Assembly (NCBI RefSeq): GCF_015832195.1 | Contig: NC_052017.1 | Coordinates: forward strand, 69,317,801-69,381,800 | Source of the DNA: Motacilla alba alba | Taxonomy: Eukaryota; Chordata; Aves; Passeriformes; Motacillidae | Reading direction: 5' to 3' | DNA: 64,000 nt | Shown here: piece by piece, positions 37,541 to 51,492 of the stretch | Layout: the number at the start of each line of letters is the position of its first letter | How positions within the stretch are numbered: the first letter of the stretch is position 1 | Notes under the pieces: generated by a model | The model's database searches: none | What the model saw: only the letters and a program-made list of their open reading frames with translations | What the model was told of the DNA's origin: nothing | Made by a program: the position numbers and the translations under genes

Positions 37541-40500
37541 GAGCAGGCAAAGTGCACAGTGCAGTGGCAAATGATGCTTAGAGCAGTAAAAAAATAACCA
37601 AGTTACATTTCAGTATTCCGGACTTATGTCCCATGTCTTCTGAGGTAGTTTCCCAAAAATAGCTTGTGAAATTATGAACCATTACATGATACTGGAAAAA
37701 AGTTGTGTAGCTTCCTGTGATGCCAGCAAAACTGAAAGCATGTCATGAGTTTATACTTAGTAGCCCTTAATAAAACCTGGGAATTTCCACTTTTCTTGCT
37801 TCATGGCATATTTGTCTTTCTGAGCATCCCATGACTGTACACCAAACACTGCCACTTGCTGAGGTGCACTTAGTGAAAGAGAGCTTGACCCCAGTCTACT
37901 GCTGCACACAGGCGATGGCAAACCTGGTGCATGATGTGTCAGTGTGCAGAGTGTGCCTGAAGGCTGTCCTTTGCTTGTTCATGGCTGTAAAGGTCCTTTT
38001 CATCCTTCTTTCTAGTTGCAGCCTTCTGGTATGCTGTAGCAATTACTGGCATAGAAATTTGCAGGGGGTGGGGATGGGGGTGGAATTACTCTAATGAACA
38101 GTCAATTGAAATTTCCCCCGGCCATTGGTCAGTATATTTAAAGAATTACTACAGTAATTATATTTTATGGGCATGAGTCATTTTTCTGTTTTTAAAAAAA
38201 GTACTTCAATTTACCCATCTCTTTTAGTACATTTCCATTTGGTGTGGTTTGGCTGCATGGAGAAATGCGGCAGCTGGTTACTTGAAAATATTTAACAAAG
38301 CACCAGATTCCTCAGCTCTGGCATACCTGTGGACCACATATATGGACATAATTGCAAACATCTGTCTACCCACCCATGGTACAGCTAAGAGGAGTCATTT
38401 AAGAAAAAGAAGGCTAAAAAAGTCAACTTTGAGGGTGAGAAACTGCAGAACTACCTGTTTGTATGTTTATTTATTCATAATATATCACCAGCTAATGGTC
38501 TTCAGAGACAAAATCCTTGGCCATTTTCACAGGAGGGATGTCACAATGCAGTATATTGCAGTACCTCAATATATACTCATTAAACCAAGCAATGGTAGGT
38601 TATGAAAAAAGCATGAAAATTTTAAGAGCCTTCCTGTCACTTAAGGAAGGGCTTTCTGTAGTGATGTGAAACAACAAAGAGGAAAATGGGAAATGCATCT
38701 TGGAGCTAGTTGTGTGATGAGTAATTGAGCTTAGATTTTGTGAACAGTATAAATTACTTTAGCAGTCAAAACTGAGACTCTTGATCCAAACTAACCTCAC
38801 CTGCAATGAACTGTAGATTAGGGAGCACTGATGTGTCCGTGCTAGTCCTGGTTTTATCTGAGCCTCAGTCCAAGCTCATCCTGACCCAGGCATCCTGAAT
38901 TCAGTGGTTGCCTTCAAATTAAACAATTGGAAGAGTCACATCAGTGTATTGTCTACACTCCAAAACTGGTTGTTTTTTTGATCTGTTTTCAGATCTGGAA
39001 ATGAATTATTCACAGTAGCTTGAATGATCAGAACCAACATCTTTGCCTAAAACCCTTCAAGCTTTGGGTTGCTTAGAAACTAGACCCACAATAAAACTTG
39101 CTGAAACATATTATACTCACATCACACATACTTACTGGCTATCACACTCAAAGCATCCATCTCCTTTTATCCAGGTTTGCCCCTCCACTACACATTCAAA
39201 AAGCAGAATGGTGGATTGTTGAAATCCTCAGATGTGGCAGACATGACAGAGCCATTTCCATAGTTTCTTGAGCTGTAAGAATGGCATATTTGAAAGTGAT
39301 AAAATTCTGGGCAGCTGTTCTGCTTATACAGGAGCAGGAAGAATGGTGCTACTTCTTGTAGATTTTCATCTCCTGGGTCTATAAACGGGGTTCACATGGG
39401 TAGCTTAGAATAGCTCCAAGGTCACTTTAAATATCATCTGAATTACGTTAGGATACACAGTGAGCCTAGGGCACATTCTGTAGCTGGAGCAAAAGTGATT
39501 TGCAAAAATCTTCCTCCCTGCCAAGCTAATTTTATGTGTACCCTGCATAGATATTTTGTACAAGATAAGAAGATAGACCGCATATCTTTCTTTCAGTAGG
39601 AGACTGTTCCTTGTACAGCAGTGCTGCCCTAGGAATCCAACAAGAGCTCTTGTCAATGCACCTGAGGCAATTTAAGACCCTGCAATGCCTAGCTGAACAC
39701 ACAGCCCCACTGTAAGGGACTCCTGCCCCTGCCAAGGAGGAAGGGGAATGGAGCACCCCAGCAAGGTTAATCAAACCTCTTCATACTGAGACTTCATCCA
39801 TATGCAAATATTTTACAACTAAAACTAAGTGCTCAATTTCCTACATATGCAACCAATCCACAGTGAATTGCAAAACTAAAGACTAAGTTTTTCCTGCCCA
39901 TTTATTTTCTCCTTCTCTTGTTGTTAGACTCCAGGTTCTCCTGAAAGGAAAGGGACGTCTGTCTGAAGAAATTTACCCTGGGAAGAAAAGAGGTTGAGCA
40001 CATGGCTTGCCCTGCTATGTCTCAAGGCTCTGTGAAAACCCACACAGGTGAAAAAAGATCTGTCAGTGCGGTGTTATGAGAAGCAGAACATGCATTCACA
40101 GCCCAAACAAAAGTAAATTGAGGATGTGGTGTGGTAGGGTATTTTCTTGGACTGATAATTTCTGACTGGTCAAGGTATGGATGCTTTGAATGGACTTCAT
40201 TTGCTATTTGGATGTACCTCACATTGATTTATAATTGAAATGATACTGCACTATTACTGTACAACTCCAGAGGTACATAATATGTAAAATCTGTGCCATT
40301 TTAAAAGGCAAGCTGGAAATCAGCTATAAGCATTTATTTTGTGGCACGAATTCTAGGTTTTTTGCCAAGCCAAGATGCTGTCTCGCATCATAAATGCTAC
40401 ACATAAATACTGTGTAATGGGAACTAGGTGTCAGATTGAGGCTTGCAGGTTCTGCTTAGTTCTTAACCTTCTTTTTTTCTATGCCTTGACATATAGCATG

Positions 40501-43299
40501 ACAGTTGTGCTGCTACTAGGCTGACTAAAATGCTGTTTTCCAAACAGATGAAGTGAGACCTACATCTATATCAGACAGAGGCATAAGATCCACGGAAGGG
40601 CATGAAACCCAGGAACAGATCTGGTGATTGCCAGTTTCTTTGTAGAATTGAGCTTCCACAATTGTAATTTCTGTTTATATAGAATGACAGGACAACCTTC
40701 ACTGTCTCACTTATGGATAACTACTGCTAGAACAACTCCAGAGAACAATAATTATTCCTCTGGAAAGATCCTGAAGTATCTAGCAAGGATTGTGTCCCAA
40801 GTGGACTGAAACTGGGATTCTTCTCTCCCTGTGCATTGGTTTAGTTATTTCAGATACTTGTAACTAAAGAAGCATTGGGATAATTGGTCAGTAATTTGAT
40901 GTCAACTGTTATTTGATTGTAAGTGAGCATTTCATTAATTGATAGGTATGGAACAGAGTCTGTATAATTAACTTTAAACTCTAACATCCACCTATTGTCA
41001 AAAGGCAGGGGGTTTGCGCCAATTCTCCCAGCATGTGTTGCACTTTGGAAACTAAACTAAAGTCACAGCATGAGAACATAACTGGGCATGAAAAACCTGT
41101 ATTCAGGGATTTCAGTGCAGATGTAGAGTGAAGAAAGCATCTTGCCACAGAGAACAATGAAATGCTTTCACAGAACAATTGAAATAACTTTCCTCAGCGG
41201 GTGAAGGATAATCCTGTGGGACCAGTCAGCACATGACATGGATTCAATTCCCTGCTCTTTCAGACTGTATAAATGGGCTGGACCCAGAGTTTTAACTGTT
41301 CTTGACATTTATCAGTAAAATTTCTTCATTTTATTTGCTAAGGTGTATTTTCTTTTTCTTACTGGCATGTGAGTAAGAATCTTGAAGACTTTGAAGTCCT
41401 CTGATGCCATTTCCAGAACCACAGGATACTCTCTGCTTCAGAGCTTTCTTACTTTTCTATTCAGCAGGATTACTAGATAGCTCTCCTATAAAACTGGTAT
41501 GAACACCAGATCCAACGAAAGTACCACTTTCAGTTCCTTCTTTTTTTGTCTAAGAGTTCAAGTCATGAATGAAAAAAGGCAGATCAGAAAGAATTGTCTC
41601 ATGTTTAACCTATTCACTGAATGTGATTCTGACCTCTCTATAATTCTTGAGTAAAGGATGGCCCTAATGAGGAGTGACCAGTGTCCCTGCTGAGCTGATT
41701 TCACAAAAGTCAACAGTGAGCACATCAATATGTGTTAAGTGCAGTTAAGGGTGCTGCTGGCTATCCCCCTCTTCACCATCTCTCATGAGGATGGGAGCTG
41801 AATCAGAATGTGTTAGAAGCCATGGCAAAAGTTATTTTCTTCTCACCATTCTCTTTTCATCCCCTCAGTACTAAGGGGTTAAAAGTTCCAACCAGTTAAA
41901 AGTTCCCTCAACAGGTAGGTGGCCAAGAGGAATAGCAGCAACCACATCACCTGTAAGAAACAGCACCCAAGAGATATATCAGCAGCAGAAGTTTGTGGAT
42001 ACTTCTCCACAAGCCCTGCCTCTTTGCATTGTTGGTCTTAGGGCTGAATTTTGGTTTGGTGGTGAAAGAGGCCCCCCTAAATGCCTTGAGAAAGATGCTG
42101 GTCCTGGACTGGACAGATTTCTCAGAAGCGTGACCTGTTCCTTGGCTGTCTAAGAGCAGCCTCACAGAAGGAATGCTCCTGATGAATTATGCTACATCAG
42201 CTGGGTTTGTCATTTTTTACTAGCTTAGTATACTTTTCTGAGTATGGGCTGGGCACACCTCCCCATAATTTTTCCTCTCTTCTGTTTGGAGGATTTTTTT
42301 CCGCACTTGAGTTTATTCATCTGCTAGTGCCACTATTTATCCATATAGAAGCACCAGATAACAAATCCTAAGAAATCATGAAAAGAAACAATCAAATTCT
42401 CAGGTAATGTAGAGCAGAGTGGACACACTGGCTTCAAAAGAATTGCGCTGTATGATGTTCTGGCCTGAACTGTTTTGGGTGGGGTCAGGATGGAGAAAAT
42501 CCTTACAGATAATGGAGTCCAGACTCTGCTGCTTCTCTTTTACAGTCTCACCAATTTACTAAGCAGTCTGAATGTATCGGTGGGTGGGATGTTTTTCGCC
42601 TGCTTTTGCTTTGGTGTCTGACTGTCCTGGTTATTAGAAACCTTATTTACAGACTAAATTGATGGATTTATATCCATGTTATCTCCACAGTCTCTCGTGG
42701 CCAGTCTCTTTACCCTCATTAGTTTTCCACTAAGTGATGCAAATAAAGAAGTAATATAATTGATCCTCATACTTGAGTTACTGGGTTGAATAAATCAATG
42801 TCATTAAGGTGGTGTGTCCTCTAAACAGCAGAGCCACACTGTAACACCACTAGCTGAAGCCCTAGAAGAAGTAAAGTTGCATTTGGCTCTGACAATTTAT
42901 TCCAGCAGCCTGGGCATGTTATTGATGTGACTGCACAGCTTTCAGTTCTCAAACTAGGTCACTCTAGTGACCTATTTTGCAGCAATTTTTGTTTGTGTCC
43001 GCAATCATCCTTTTGAAATAGGTACTCTAGCTTTTTGTCTATTTTCAAAACCCTGTTCCTGATTAAATACCTTTTTTCTTGAACACAAATAATCAGAATC
43101 ATATATTGCATTTCATATGAAGCCTTGAAATTGTCTTACAACTGCCATACAAATATTTCACCTGCTACATCTTAAGATCACAATTGCATCCAACTTCGGG
43201 ATCATCATCATTCTACATTTCAATGTACAGGCACACATCCCTCTTCTCCTTTGTTTCCAACAGAAATTACTGTTATTCATTCTGAAGGGCTGGATTTTG
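37541..43299. other. Intergenic stretch, no gene recognised
   Basis: No coding exon, RNA gene or clear repeat was recognised in this AT-rich stretch. The segment around 38095-38220 is AT-rich with no coding potential. Open frames here are short and mutually overlapping, as expected by chance. Confidence 0.55.
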
Positions 43300-44610
43300 C
43301 AGTGCTGTTCACTTTCATTCCATTTCTATTACTTCTGTCCTCATGCTCATCCAGCTTTCTCTGCATGGTATTCTAGTCCTCCTCTGAATTGACAGTGCCT
43401 TCCAACTTTGTGTCATCAACATATTTCATAAGCCCACTCCTACATTTTGAGCCAAAACCACTCCTTTTGGAGTTCCTTGAGGAACTCCATTAATAGCCTA
43501 TCTCCATCTCAATACCTTCTCTCTTGACACAGAGTGCTGTCATCTCTTTAACCAGTTTTTAAGCCATCTTACATTTTCTCTCCTAATCCCCATTTTCCTT
43601 ACCTATGCAGACGCTTTCTCACATGGCACCAAACCAACTGTTTTACTGAATTCAGTACACTGTATTTTCTTTGTCTAGGAAAAGCAGTCATCCTGAAGAA
43701 AGCTATTATGTTAGTCTGGCATGACCAGACTATGACCAAACCAGACTAAAAATGGTGTTTTCCATTTTCCGGCTTATCTTTCTTCTTTTCTACAAAATCT
43801 GTTCTACAGATTTGCATACGGTTGAAAAATAAATGACCCCATGATCACCAAATGAGCTTCTCCTCTAGTTATTTCATTTTGACATTTGGGTATGGCATTC
43901 TTTAGTCATGTCCTCTGTCTCAAGTGTCCCAGAGGGGAATTTCTAAGGATTTGATGATTTCTTGTACTGTTTTCCCAAAATTTCTGGAGTGGAGAGTAAC
44001 CTGTCCCCTCCAAAGCAAGCTTGAATTGGCACTTTAAGTTCTATTTCTAGCACCATAAGACTAATTCCCTATGGGCATAGTGTGTCTCTCTTCATTGTCA
44101 ATGTCATTGTGCACAAAGGGAAACAAAAGGCACCATGTGTCAGTTTTAGGAAATATTACTATTAATCTCCACCCTGGCCTAGTGCATGGCTGTTCCTGTG
44201 CTTCTTTAGCACTCAATTCCTAGTTACATGGACATTTTTTCTTCCTTTTTTTTTTTTTTTTAGTTTCCTCTGAAAGATCTAACACAGCTTGACTTTTGGC
44301 AATTTTTGTATGTAATTTCTGCACTTTGACCTCTTAAGATGCTGCATTGTCTGCTGATTAGACTTCTTCTCGTTCTTTTTAGGCTCTCTGTCATTATTCA
44401 CGTAATTTTTTAAGGTGGATTTTTATTTAGTTCCTTCCTACACGACCCCCTCCTACTTTTACTTATGAATCAAGTTCCAGGTATTTTTTGGAATTCTGAC
44501 TCAATGCAATCTCAGTTTTAAGTAGCTGTTGCTTTTCAGCTTCTATCAAGAAGTGAATGACTCCTTCCTGAGGTAATAAATCTTCACATATTTCATGAAC
44601 CAATCATTAT
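43300..44610 (-). repeat. Ancient CR1 LINE relic, reverse-transcriptase region
   Basis: Read on the minus strand, this is a decayed CR1 ORF2. Landmarks in sense order are the SCQTN-like CATGCCAGACTAAC (near 43711-43724), an EFSKTVG..VP relic of the DFSKAFDTVPH palm motif (about 43630-43660), a VPQGT-type GTTCCTCAAGGAACTCC (about 43471-43487), and a Y-V-D-D-T-K relic of the YADD catalytic motif (about 43405-43430). The right part (43760-44610) resembles the upstream ORF2 region, for example the reverse complement of GATTTCTTGTACTGTTTTCC near 43957. Frameshifts and stops interrupt it throughout. The match to the palm region is good; the right boundary is uncertain. Confidence 0.75.
44238..44264 (+). 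repeat. T-rich run within the CR1 relic
   Basis: A run of T with two C interruptions is embedded in the old CR1 copy. It is probably a later local expansion. Confidence 0.7.
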
Positions 44611-47600
44611 CACTCCCAGCCTTATTTTGTTTCCAACCTCTTTTGATCAATGCAGAGCTTGGAATACCTTTGGTCCAGACAAGTCTCTGTTCTGTGCCTT
44701 GCGGAATAAGGGATTCCAGAGACACAGAACAATGCTGCAGGCAGTAAAAAGCACAATAATAACCTTACTAAGAATTTTTGTCCTGAGGTATGCATATTTG
44801 TATTTAGAGAAAGAGCGCATCTTAATTCAAAACTAAAAGTCTCCTATCAAGTTTATATCTAAATCACATTAACAGAACCAAAATATGGCAACGCATCTTA
44901 GCAATTAATTGTACCAATGAAAGGAAATTAATCCTCCTCTATCAAAGCTCACAGAACGAAAAAAATGTTTTTTCTTAGCAGTCAGAACATGGCCAGGGGC
45001 AACTGAAGATGTGCTTTGAGCAAACTACTGGGTAAGAAAATATCATTTTTGCAGAGCTCAGTTTGAGAAAAAAACCGTACTTTAAAAATACTGAATATTT
45101 ACATGTACTTAAGCCCCTGATAGAGATACCCAAACCCCATTTTCAGTTTTTAGCTTCTACTATATCTATTTAGCTGAAAAGTGAAAAACTGCTTGAAAGA
45201 GTTATTTCTTCTGCTTGACTGGCTGCTACTCAGAAGTTAGTACAAAGGTATTGGACAGCAGCAAGCATGAAAGTTCCTGGGTACTTAACAAGCGCCCCTA
45301 TTATGAAAGATAACTATTGATAGCAATGTGAATACTTAATCTTTGCTGCTTACATCTAGACCTAATCCTAATTAGAGCAATGGTGAAGGTCTGAACTGTT
45401 CTCCATCTGAAGAGAAATAGCATAGGCTAGCACAGAGAATGCCAAAGCCCTACGAGGTGTGTGCTATTTGAAGAGGAAATGTTGAAGTAGAAATGTCTCA
45501 GGTGGAACACTGAGCCTTGCCATGGAGTGCAGCCCTTGACCAGCAGGAGTGAGGCAAAGTCAGACAACCCTTAGCAGCTGATGTCAGGATGGGGCAGGAC
45601 TGCATTTCTGATATTTGTAAGAATGCATGGGCTGCCCTCCTTGAGCTGTACAACAGAGAGCAAGGAGGAATACAGTCTTGCTTCCTTCCAGGCATGCTGT
45701 CAGCTGACCTGTTTGAGTCTTTTCCAAGGACTACACTCAAGGGAATGGCAGGAGACATCCTGCCTCCCTGAGGCATCACAACTGAAGTGGTTCACATACA
45801 CAGCATGAAACACAAGATTCAGGGCAAGGTTGTGCACAAAATGAAGTGTCTCACCCCCAAAGGATATCCCCTAACTTGTACATTTGTTTAAATCATTGTT
45901 TATCACATACTATGTCTTTGGAAAGATCATTATGAGTCATTAGAATATGTGTTCCAGACTCTTATCAATAACTGCATTATAGCACCCTATGTCATCATGG
46001 CCGTGTTATTTCACGCAATTCCCATTAGTTAGGCAAAGCATTTTCTTATCTAAGAAGATACCAAACAGTCTCCACTAAAACCAGATACTACAGAGCAATG
46101 CTTTTTTCAGGCAATTTTTTAAAAACAAGAATAGCAGTTCAGCTCTTAAAACATCCAGCAAACCAATGTTTCCATATCCCTACGGCTTTTTGTCTCCTGA
46201 ATGTGAGATTTTTTTCCTTCTCTAAATGTGGAAAGAGAATCAGTACAGATAATATAGTAAATTTGCTCTGCCCTATTATATAGACACCACGTTTTTATTT
46301 GCACCCACAGTATGCAAAAACATGCTGCAGGTCTGACACTCGCAGCCACATAAATTTCAGAGAGGCTCCTGCTCTGACTCACTCTTTAGAGAAGTGTGCT
46401 CGAGTGCATACAATGAGTTTTCTCTCCTTTTTTCCCCTCCCCTCTCTGCCAGAGAAGACAGAAGCCAAAATCAAGATACTACAAATTTTTATGCATACAC
46501 CCACCCCCCACTGAAATTAATGGGAGAAATTTGAGTGACTCCCTGGTTAGAGAGAAATTAGGAGTACTTTTAATCGTGCTTTTAACCGAACCATGTTAAT
46601 TCAGATTTATGGCAAGAGAGGGTAGATTGTGCTCTCAGGCAACCTCTTACAAAAATGCAATCCAGCTACTTTGCCTGGATCCTGGAAGAATGATTTGGAC
46701 TCAGGAAGCTGGTTACGTGGTAAAGGAAAACATCAGGCTCTGCAGTGTTTGAAGCTGTCTGCATGTCTCCAGCCAACCTGCATGTCACACATGTGTTTTC
46801 TGGCTGTGGGCAGCCAGTGCTGAGCTGCCACGCAGTACCTGTGGCACAGAGCACTGCAGTGACAGGTGCCTCCTATAAAAGCAAACGCATTGCACCAGTG
46901 TTACCTCACCCAAATGATGTCTGAGAGCAGGGCAGAGAAGCCTGACCACTATTCATCTACCTGCATTTCTGACTTTATTCCTCTAAGCTTTTGATCACTT
47001 CAAAGTCTGATGGCTTCAAAACAATGCCAGCCATGATTCCTTTAAATATTAAAAAACATGCCATAAGAAAGCAATGGCTGCCAAATATTTTTAATTTGTC
47101 AGGGATCATCCTTAATCCATGCTGTGAGCAGGAGCACAGTTGTTTTCATTCAGAATTCGGCACTGGCTGAACTGGAGCATGTCACGTGCTGATATGCCAT
47201 ATAATGTTAAACCCTAAGCCTTCTCCCAAGTGCGTCTGAAACTTGAAAGGTTGAAGCATTCATTTTTTTCTCACCTAAGGAGTGCAAAAAACTGTACATC
47301 TCATCTGGCTTTAATTTCAGGCAGTGTTAGTAGAATCTCTAGCATTGCAGTGGGGAATTGGCTGGAAACATCCCTGTTGGAGTCAGGGACACTACCCTCC
47401 CAGAGATTGGTTTGCCACAGTACAGACATTCTGTGCACCTGATGCAAAACACTATTTTAAATATGGAAACATCCAGCATTTTTGCTCTGTGGCCAAGATA
47501 ATCCCTCATTTCTGCTCCTTAACTGGGCCTGTCCCATGGAACTGATGTGAGAGTTTAGCTCAAGTCGTGGTGCCATGCAAGTCAGACAAAGCCAAATTCT

Positions 47601-50383
47601 TATCTGGGCTGAACCCACGTAACTCCATAAAGCAACACAGCTGAACAGGTGCAATCCAGAAAAGAATAAGAAACTAGCCTTAAGCCAGCATTGCAAATTC
47701 AAGACTTCATTTTTTTCCATGTTTTCTTTTTGTAGTCCCATTTTTCAATGACTGCAGCTCTGCTCATGTTCAGCCACCACGCAAAGAGCTCATTGTGGCA
47801 TGGGAACTACAGTTTGGACCTCATGTACTCCTGGCACTTAAGACTGACCAAAAATATCCTCAGGGACAACTTTGTAAATGCTCAGTTTTCAGCTCAGGTG
47901 CCAGAGTCTTACAAAGTGCTTGTTATAAATCTTGTGGAAAATGTGACAGTGCAGTGAAATGTCTGAACTGGAGCAGTTCTTCTCTAGAAGTTGGATTTTC
48001 AGTGTGCCATGCAGTGCTCTATTTTCAAATCCTTATTTTAGGAGCATGTATTTTTATCAGAAATTTGTTAAGTAATTACCAGGGGAGTTTTTTCTTTTGT
48101 TGCATTTTGGTTGGATTTTTTTTTTTAATGTAACACACACCCCACCTAAATGATAGTCTTAGAGAGGAAAAGCATCAAATTAGTTTTATTCATATGACAT
48201 GTCAAGTGGACAGCATCTTGCAAGCCAAAGACATAAACACTAACTCACCCACATAATCTTATTACTGACTAAAATACAACCATATGATGTTTCTGTATCA
48301 GTGCCTGAAAAAATTAGTTCACTAGATTCTGGCACTATAAAGTGTCCCTAACACTTTTGTTCATACACATAAGAAGTCCAATGAAAAATGGTGATAGTTA
48401 TTTTCTAGGAATAGAGGAATAGCTGGAAAGCAGTTCCCCCAGAAGAGAAGTTACCTCAGCTGTTTGCCATTACTGCCACCAGTGTTAACTCAGAAAATGT
48501 TAAAATTGTAGTGTATAAAATAAACTAAATTTTATAAGTCTTATTCTATGGAAAGTGAAGTAAATGAAAGGATTCAGATTAAGTTCAATGGATTTTGGAG
48601 CTGTCTCTGTGCTTCACACCAAACATTACAGATACAGGTTCAAATGCTCTGACACTCTGTATTTCTCACAATATTGTATCTATCCAGAAGACAAATGCTT
48701 CCATCTGTTTAAAAGAAAGGCATTGTTTAGCTATACTTACATAATTTTACAAGAAGAGTGGCAGCAGAAGTAGATGAATTCTGGCTACAGCACTGTTTAA
48801 AAAAACTACTCGTATTTAGCACAGTTATATTTTGACAGAGCAAACTACAAGTTAACTATAAAACCTGCTATCTCAACTAGCACATTTGAAAATAAAATGC
48901 TGTGATTTATGTCATATCTTGTCATCCAGGGATCTTGAAATATTTTACAAATAAGAATGGCATTGAAGTATTCTCCCTTCTTACCTCCACTCCAGAGAGT
49001 GAAAGTGAGGCATTTGACTCTGTTGAGCAACTTGCCATGTTTGCCAAGCAGAGCCAGAAATGGGGTCTGTAATGGTCTTGCCTTATTGTCTTTTTCTTAC
49101 ATGGTATTTCCCATCTCTTTTCACAGAATCTTTTACTACAGATGACATCTACTATAGCTAGAAATACAGTTGCTTGTGCACAACACCTTAATATTACCAG
49201 AGAAGTCCATGAGACTGTCAGTTTAGGAATAAAAGCCTTCATTGTTCCAGCTTAGGAAATGAAATGTAACTGTCAGGTTACATATCTTGTGGGTAAGGCA
49301 CTGTAGAGCAGCATCACAAACAACTGCAGGGCAATGGGACAAAGCCAGGCTAAGATTTCAAGCTGCATTGCTTGGCACCTGAGGAAGGGATTGGGACAAA
49401 CTCAGTCTGTAAGACATGAGCCCATAGATATGGAAGTTGAGCAGCCCTGCTCTGATGCTCAAGTGGCTGCAGAAGCTGTTTTATGTCCCCACAGCATTGA
49501 GGGGTCTCCTCAGCTCTGCCTTTGGCAAACCGGGTGCTCCTCCTTCCTCAGCTCTCCGGTGTCCCCAAACCAACATGAGACTCACACATACACGTTTAGT
49601 CATGTTCCTAGGAGTATGAATTCAGCGTCAGGAAACCAATCTCTATTGAGTCCATGCACTACAGAAAATTCTCTCTTTTCAAAGCTTCTCTAGGACTTCT
49701 AGTCCCCTGAACTTATCAGGTCAAGGCTTTTTTAGACGGGACCAGGTGCTACCCACTGTCTCCTGTGATTGATGGAGCCATCCCTTGATGGCTTCATAGT
49801 AGAGAGGATGAGAAATGTCCTGTTCTTCACACACAGCCCCCCCCACAAGGCACATGTGGCCATTGCACAAAGTGGCAAATCCATACGTTTAAAGCCAAGG
49901 TCTAGTCACATTTCTATAAGCTGGCTCATCAAATGCTTGTGGGCATTTTTTTAGAGAATAATTTTGGTTGCAGCATGTCGATTTGCGTGCTATTTGCAGT
50001 TGGGGAAATGCTGGTGTGATCTGCACTGACTGCTTCACACTGGCTCTGATGACTTCTGTGTGTGTCTGTTCTACCTACTCATTCTGAGACATCACTGGCC
50101 TCCACTTGAAATGAGACATGTTTAGGTATGCATGACAAAACTGTCAGACAGAGTTTTCAAGATGAAAATAAGATGTCCAAAAATTCAGGAGAATTTATAA
50201 GCTATAAAATAAACCAGATATTGAAGTTTTCAGAGCCAAAATGATAAAAGACAGGTCCTATTGACAAGACACAACTGTTCAGAATTTTCATTCATAATAA
50301 AATGTTCAGTTACCACAGCCAAAAGAAAACCACACATTTTTTTTCACCGCAATTATTTTAAATAAATTGTGTCATTTTCTCTC

Positions 50384-50411
50384 TCTTGGTGCCTGATCTT
50401 TGGCACCAAGA
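50384..50411. repeat. Perfect 10-bp inverted repeat with 8-nt loop
   Basis: TCTTGGTGCC at 50384-50393 is the exact reverse complement of GGCACCAAGA at 50402-50411. The loop is TGATCTTT. The arms contain TTGG/CCAA, so it could be a composite protein-binding site as easily as a DNA or RNA hairpin. The surrounding 50280-50600 is AT-rich unique sequence. Confidence 0.7.
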
Positions 50412-51415
50412 TAGAATTGTACTTGAAATGGAGCAGTAAAACACAATTAGCCTTTTTATTTAGCAATGGTAGTTTAAAATCCATTCAGTTCTAATAAAAA
50501 ATTGAGGAGTTCTTGAATTAATAATAAATCACAGATTAAGATGCCTAACAGAAACAAATTTAGTTCTATATTTTTACAAGAAACACTTGATATTGTAGCC
50601 TCTCTGCCTGTACTTTTTTCTCCTCCTTTCCTCTTCACTCCCTCAAAAAATTTGATTTATGCCACCATGGTCAAAATTTCATTACCTTCCATTTAACCCA
50701 GTGGAAATAAAATCTGTCTTGGGAAATCTGAAATATGTGAAAAATCGAAGTTTCCTTTTTTATCTTTTACTTTAGGCTATTGGACAGAAACTCCTTTTCT
50801 CTCAGAAGCAACTACCTTGATTTTTAAATTTATTTTAAAAAATTTCTTTCAGCAGCAAGGAATGAAAGATTAAAGAAATGGGATATGGTTTGTAAAGCTT
50901 TTTTCCATGGGCGTGCCCTATCTGACAGACTGTGTCCCTGAAACACCTTGGCTCAAAAGTAGTAGCCGTGGGTGTGGTGATTATTTCCTGGCACAAGGAG
51001 GGATTTCAGGAAAGCACTGACTCTGCTTTCTCCACCCAGGCAGGTTCCTGACCTCTACTTACAAGTGACAAGAGCCCCCATGTGCATAAATCCTACAGAA
51101 TCCTTTAGGCAAAACCACTCACAGTGTTTGCATTGTGGGACTGTTCTCTTGAAAATATAAATGTATGCATAGCGTGCCTGAGGGTACCCAGTTTTGAATT
51201 ATAGAGTGCCTTGTGAGCAGTCGTGGCATTTGGTTTGAAGACACTCCCCCCTGCCTCCCTCCCCACTTCCCACTTCTTATTTTAAATTCAGCTTTCAAAA
51301 GCTTGTTACCAAAAATATTCTGATAGATCTGTGGTGGTGCTGACTAGCAAGAGCTTTGCAATAGAGAGTGAAAGATCACTTTATAGACTTCAGCTCCTTC
51401 CTGGAATGGCTACTT

Positions 51416-51492
51416 TTTTCCTTTCACTTTCCTCCCCCCCTCCTCCCCCCCAACTTTTGGCAGATATATTAAAAAGAAAAAAAAAAAAAAAG
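51416..51492 (+). repeat. Pyrimidine/C-rich tract followed by an A-rich run
   Basis: C7 at 51434-51440 and C7 at 51445-51451 flank TCCT, giving a dense G-run pattern on the minus strand. This is followed about 20 nt later by a run of A with one G (51471-51493). Both are simple sequence. Confidence 0.8.

Noticed and set aside
43711..43749. 9-bp inverted repeat TTAGTCTGG / CCAGACTAA
   Set aside because: It lies in the CR1 relic, where TTAGTCTGG belongs to the element itself; the second arm is probably local duplication.
49334..49693. 120-codon frame beginning MGQSQAK, slightly like a retroviral Gag start
   Set aside because: The resemblance is limited to a few residues. No LTR, primer-binding site, protease or polymerase similarity lies nearby.
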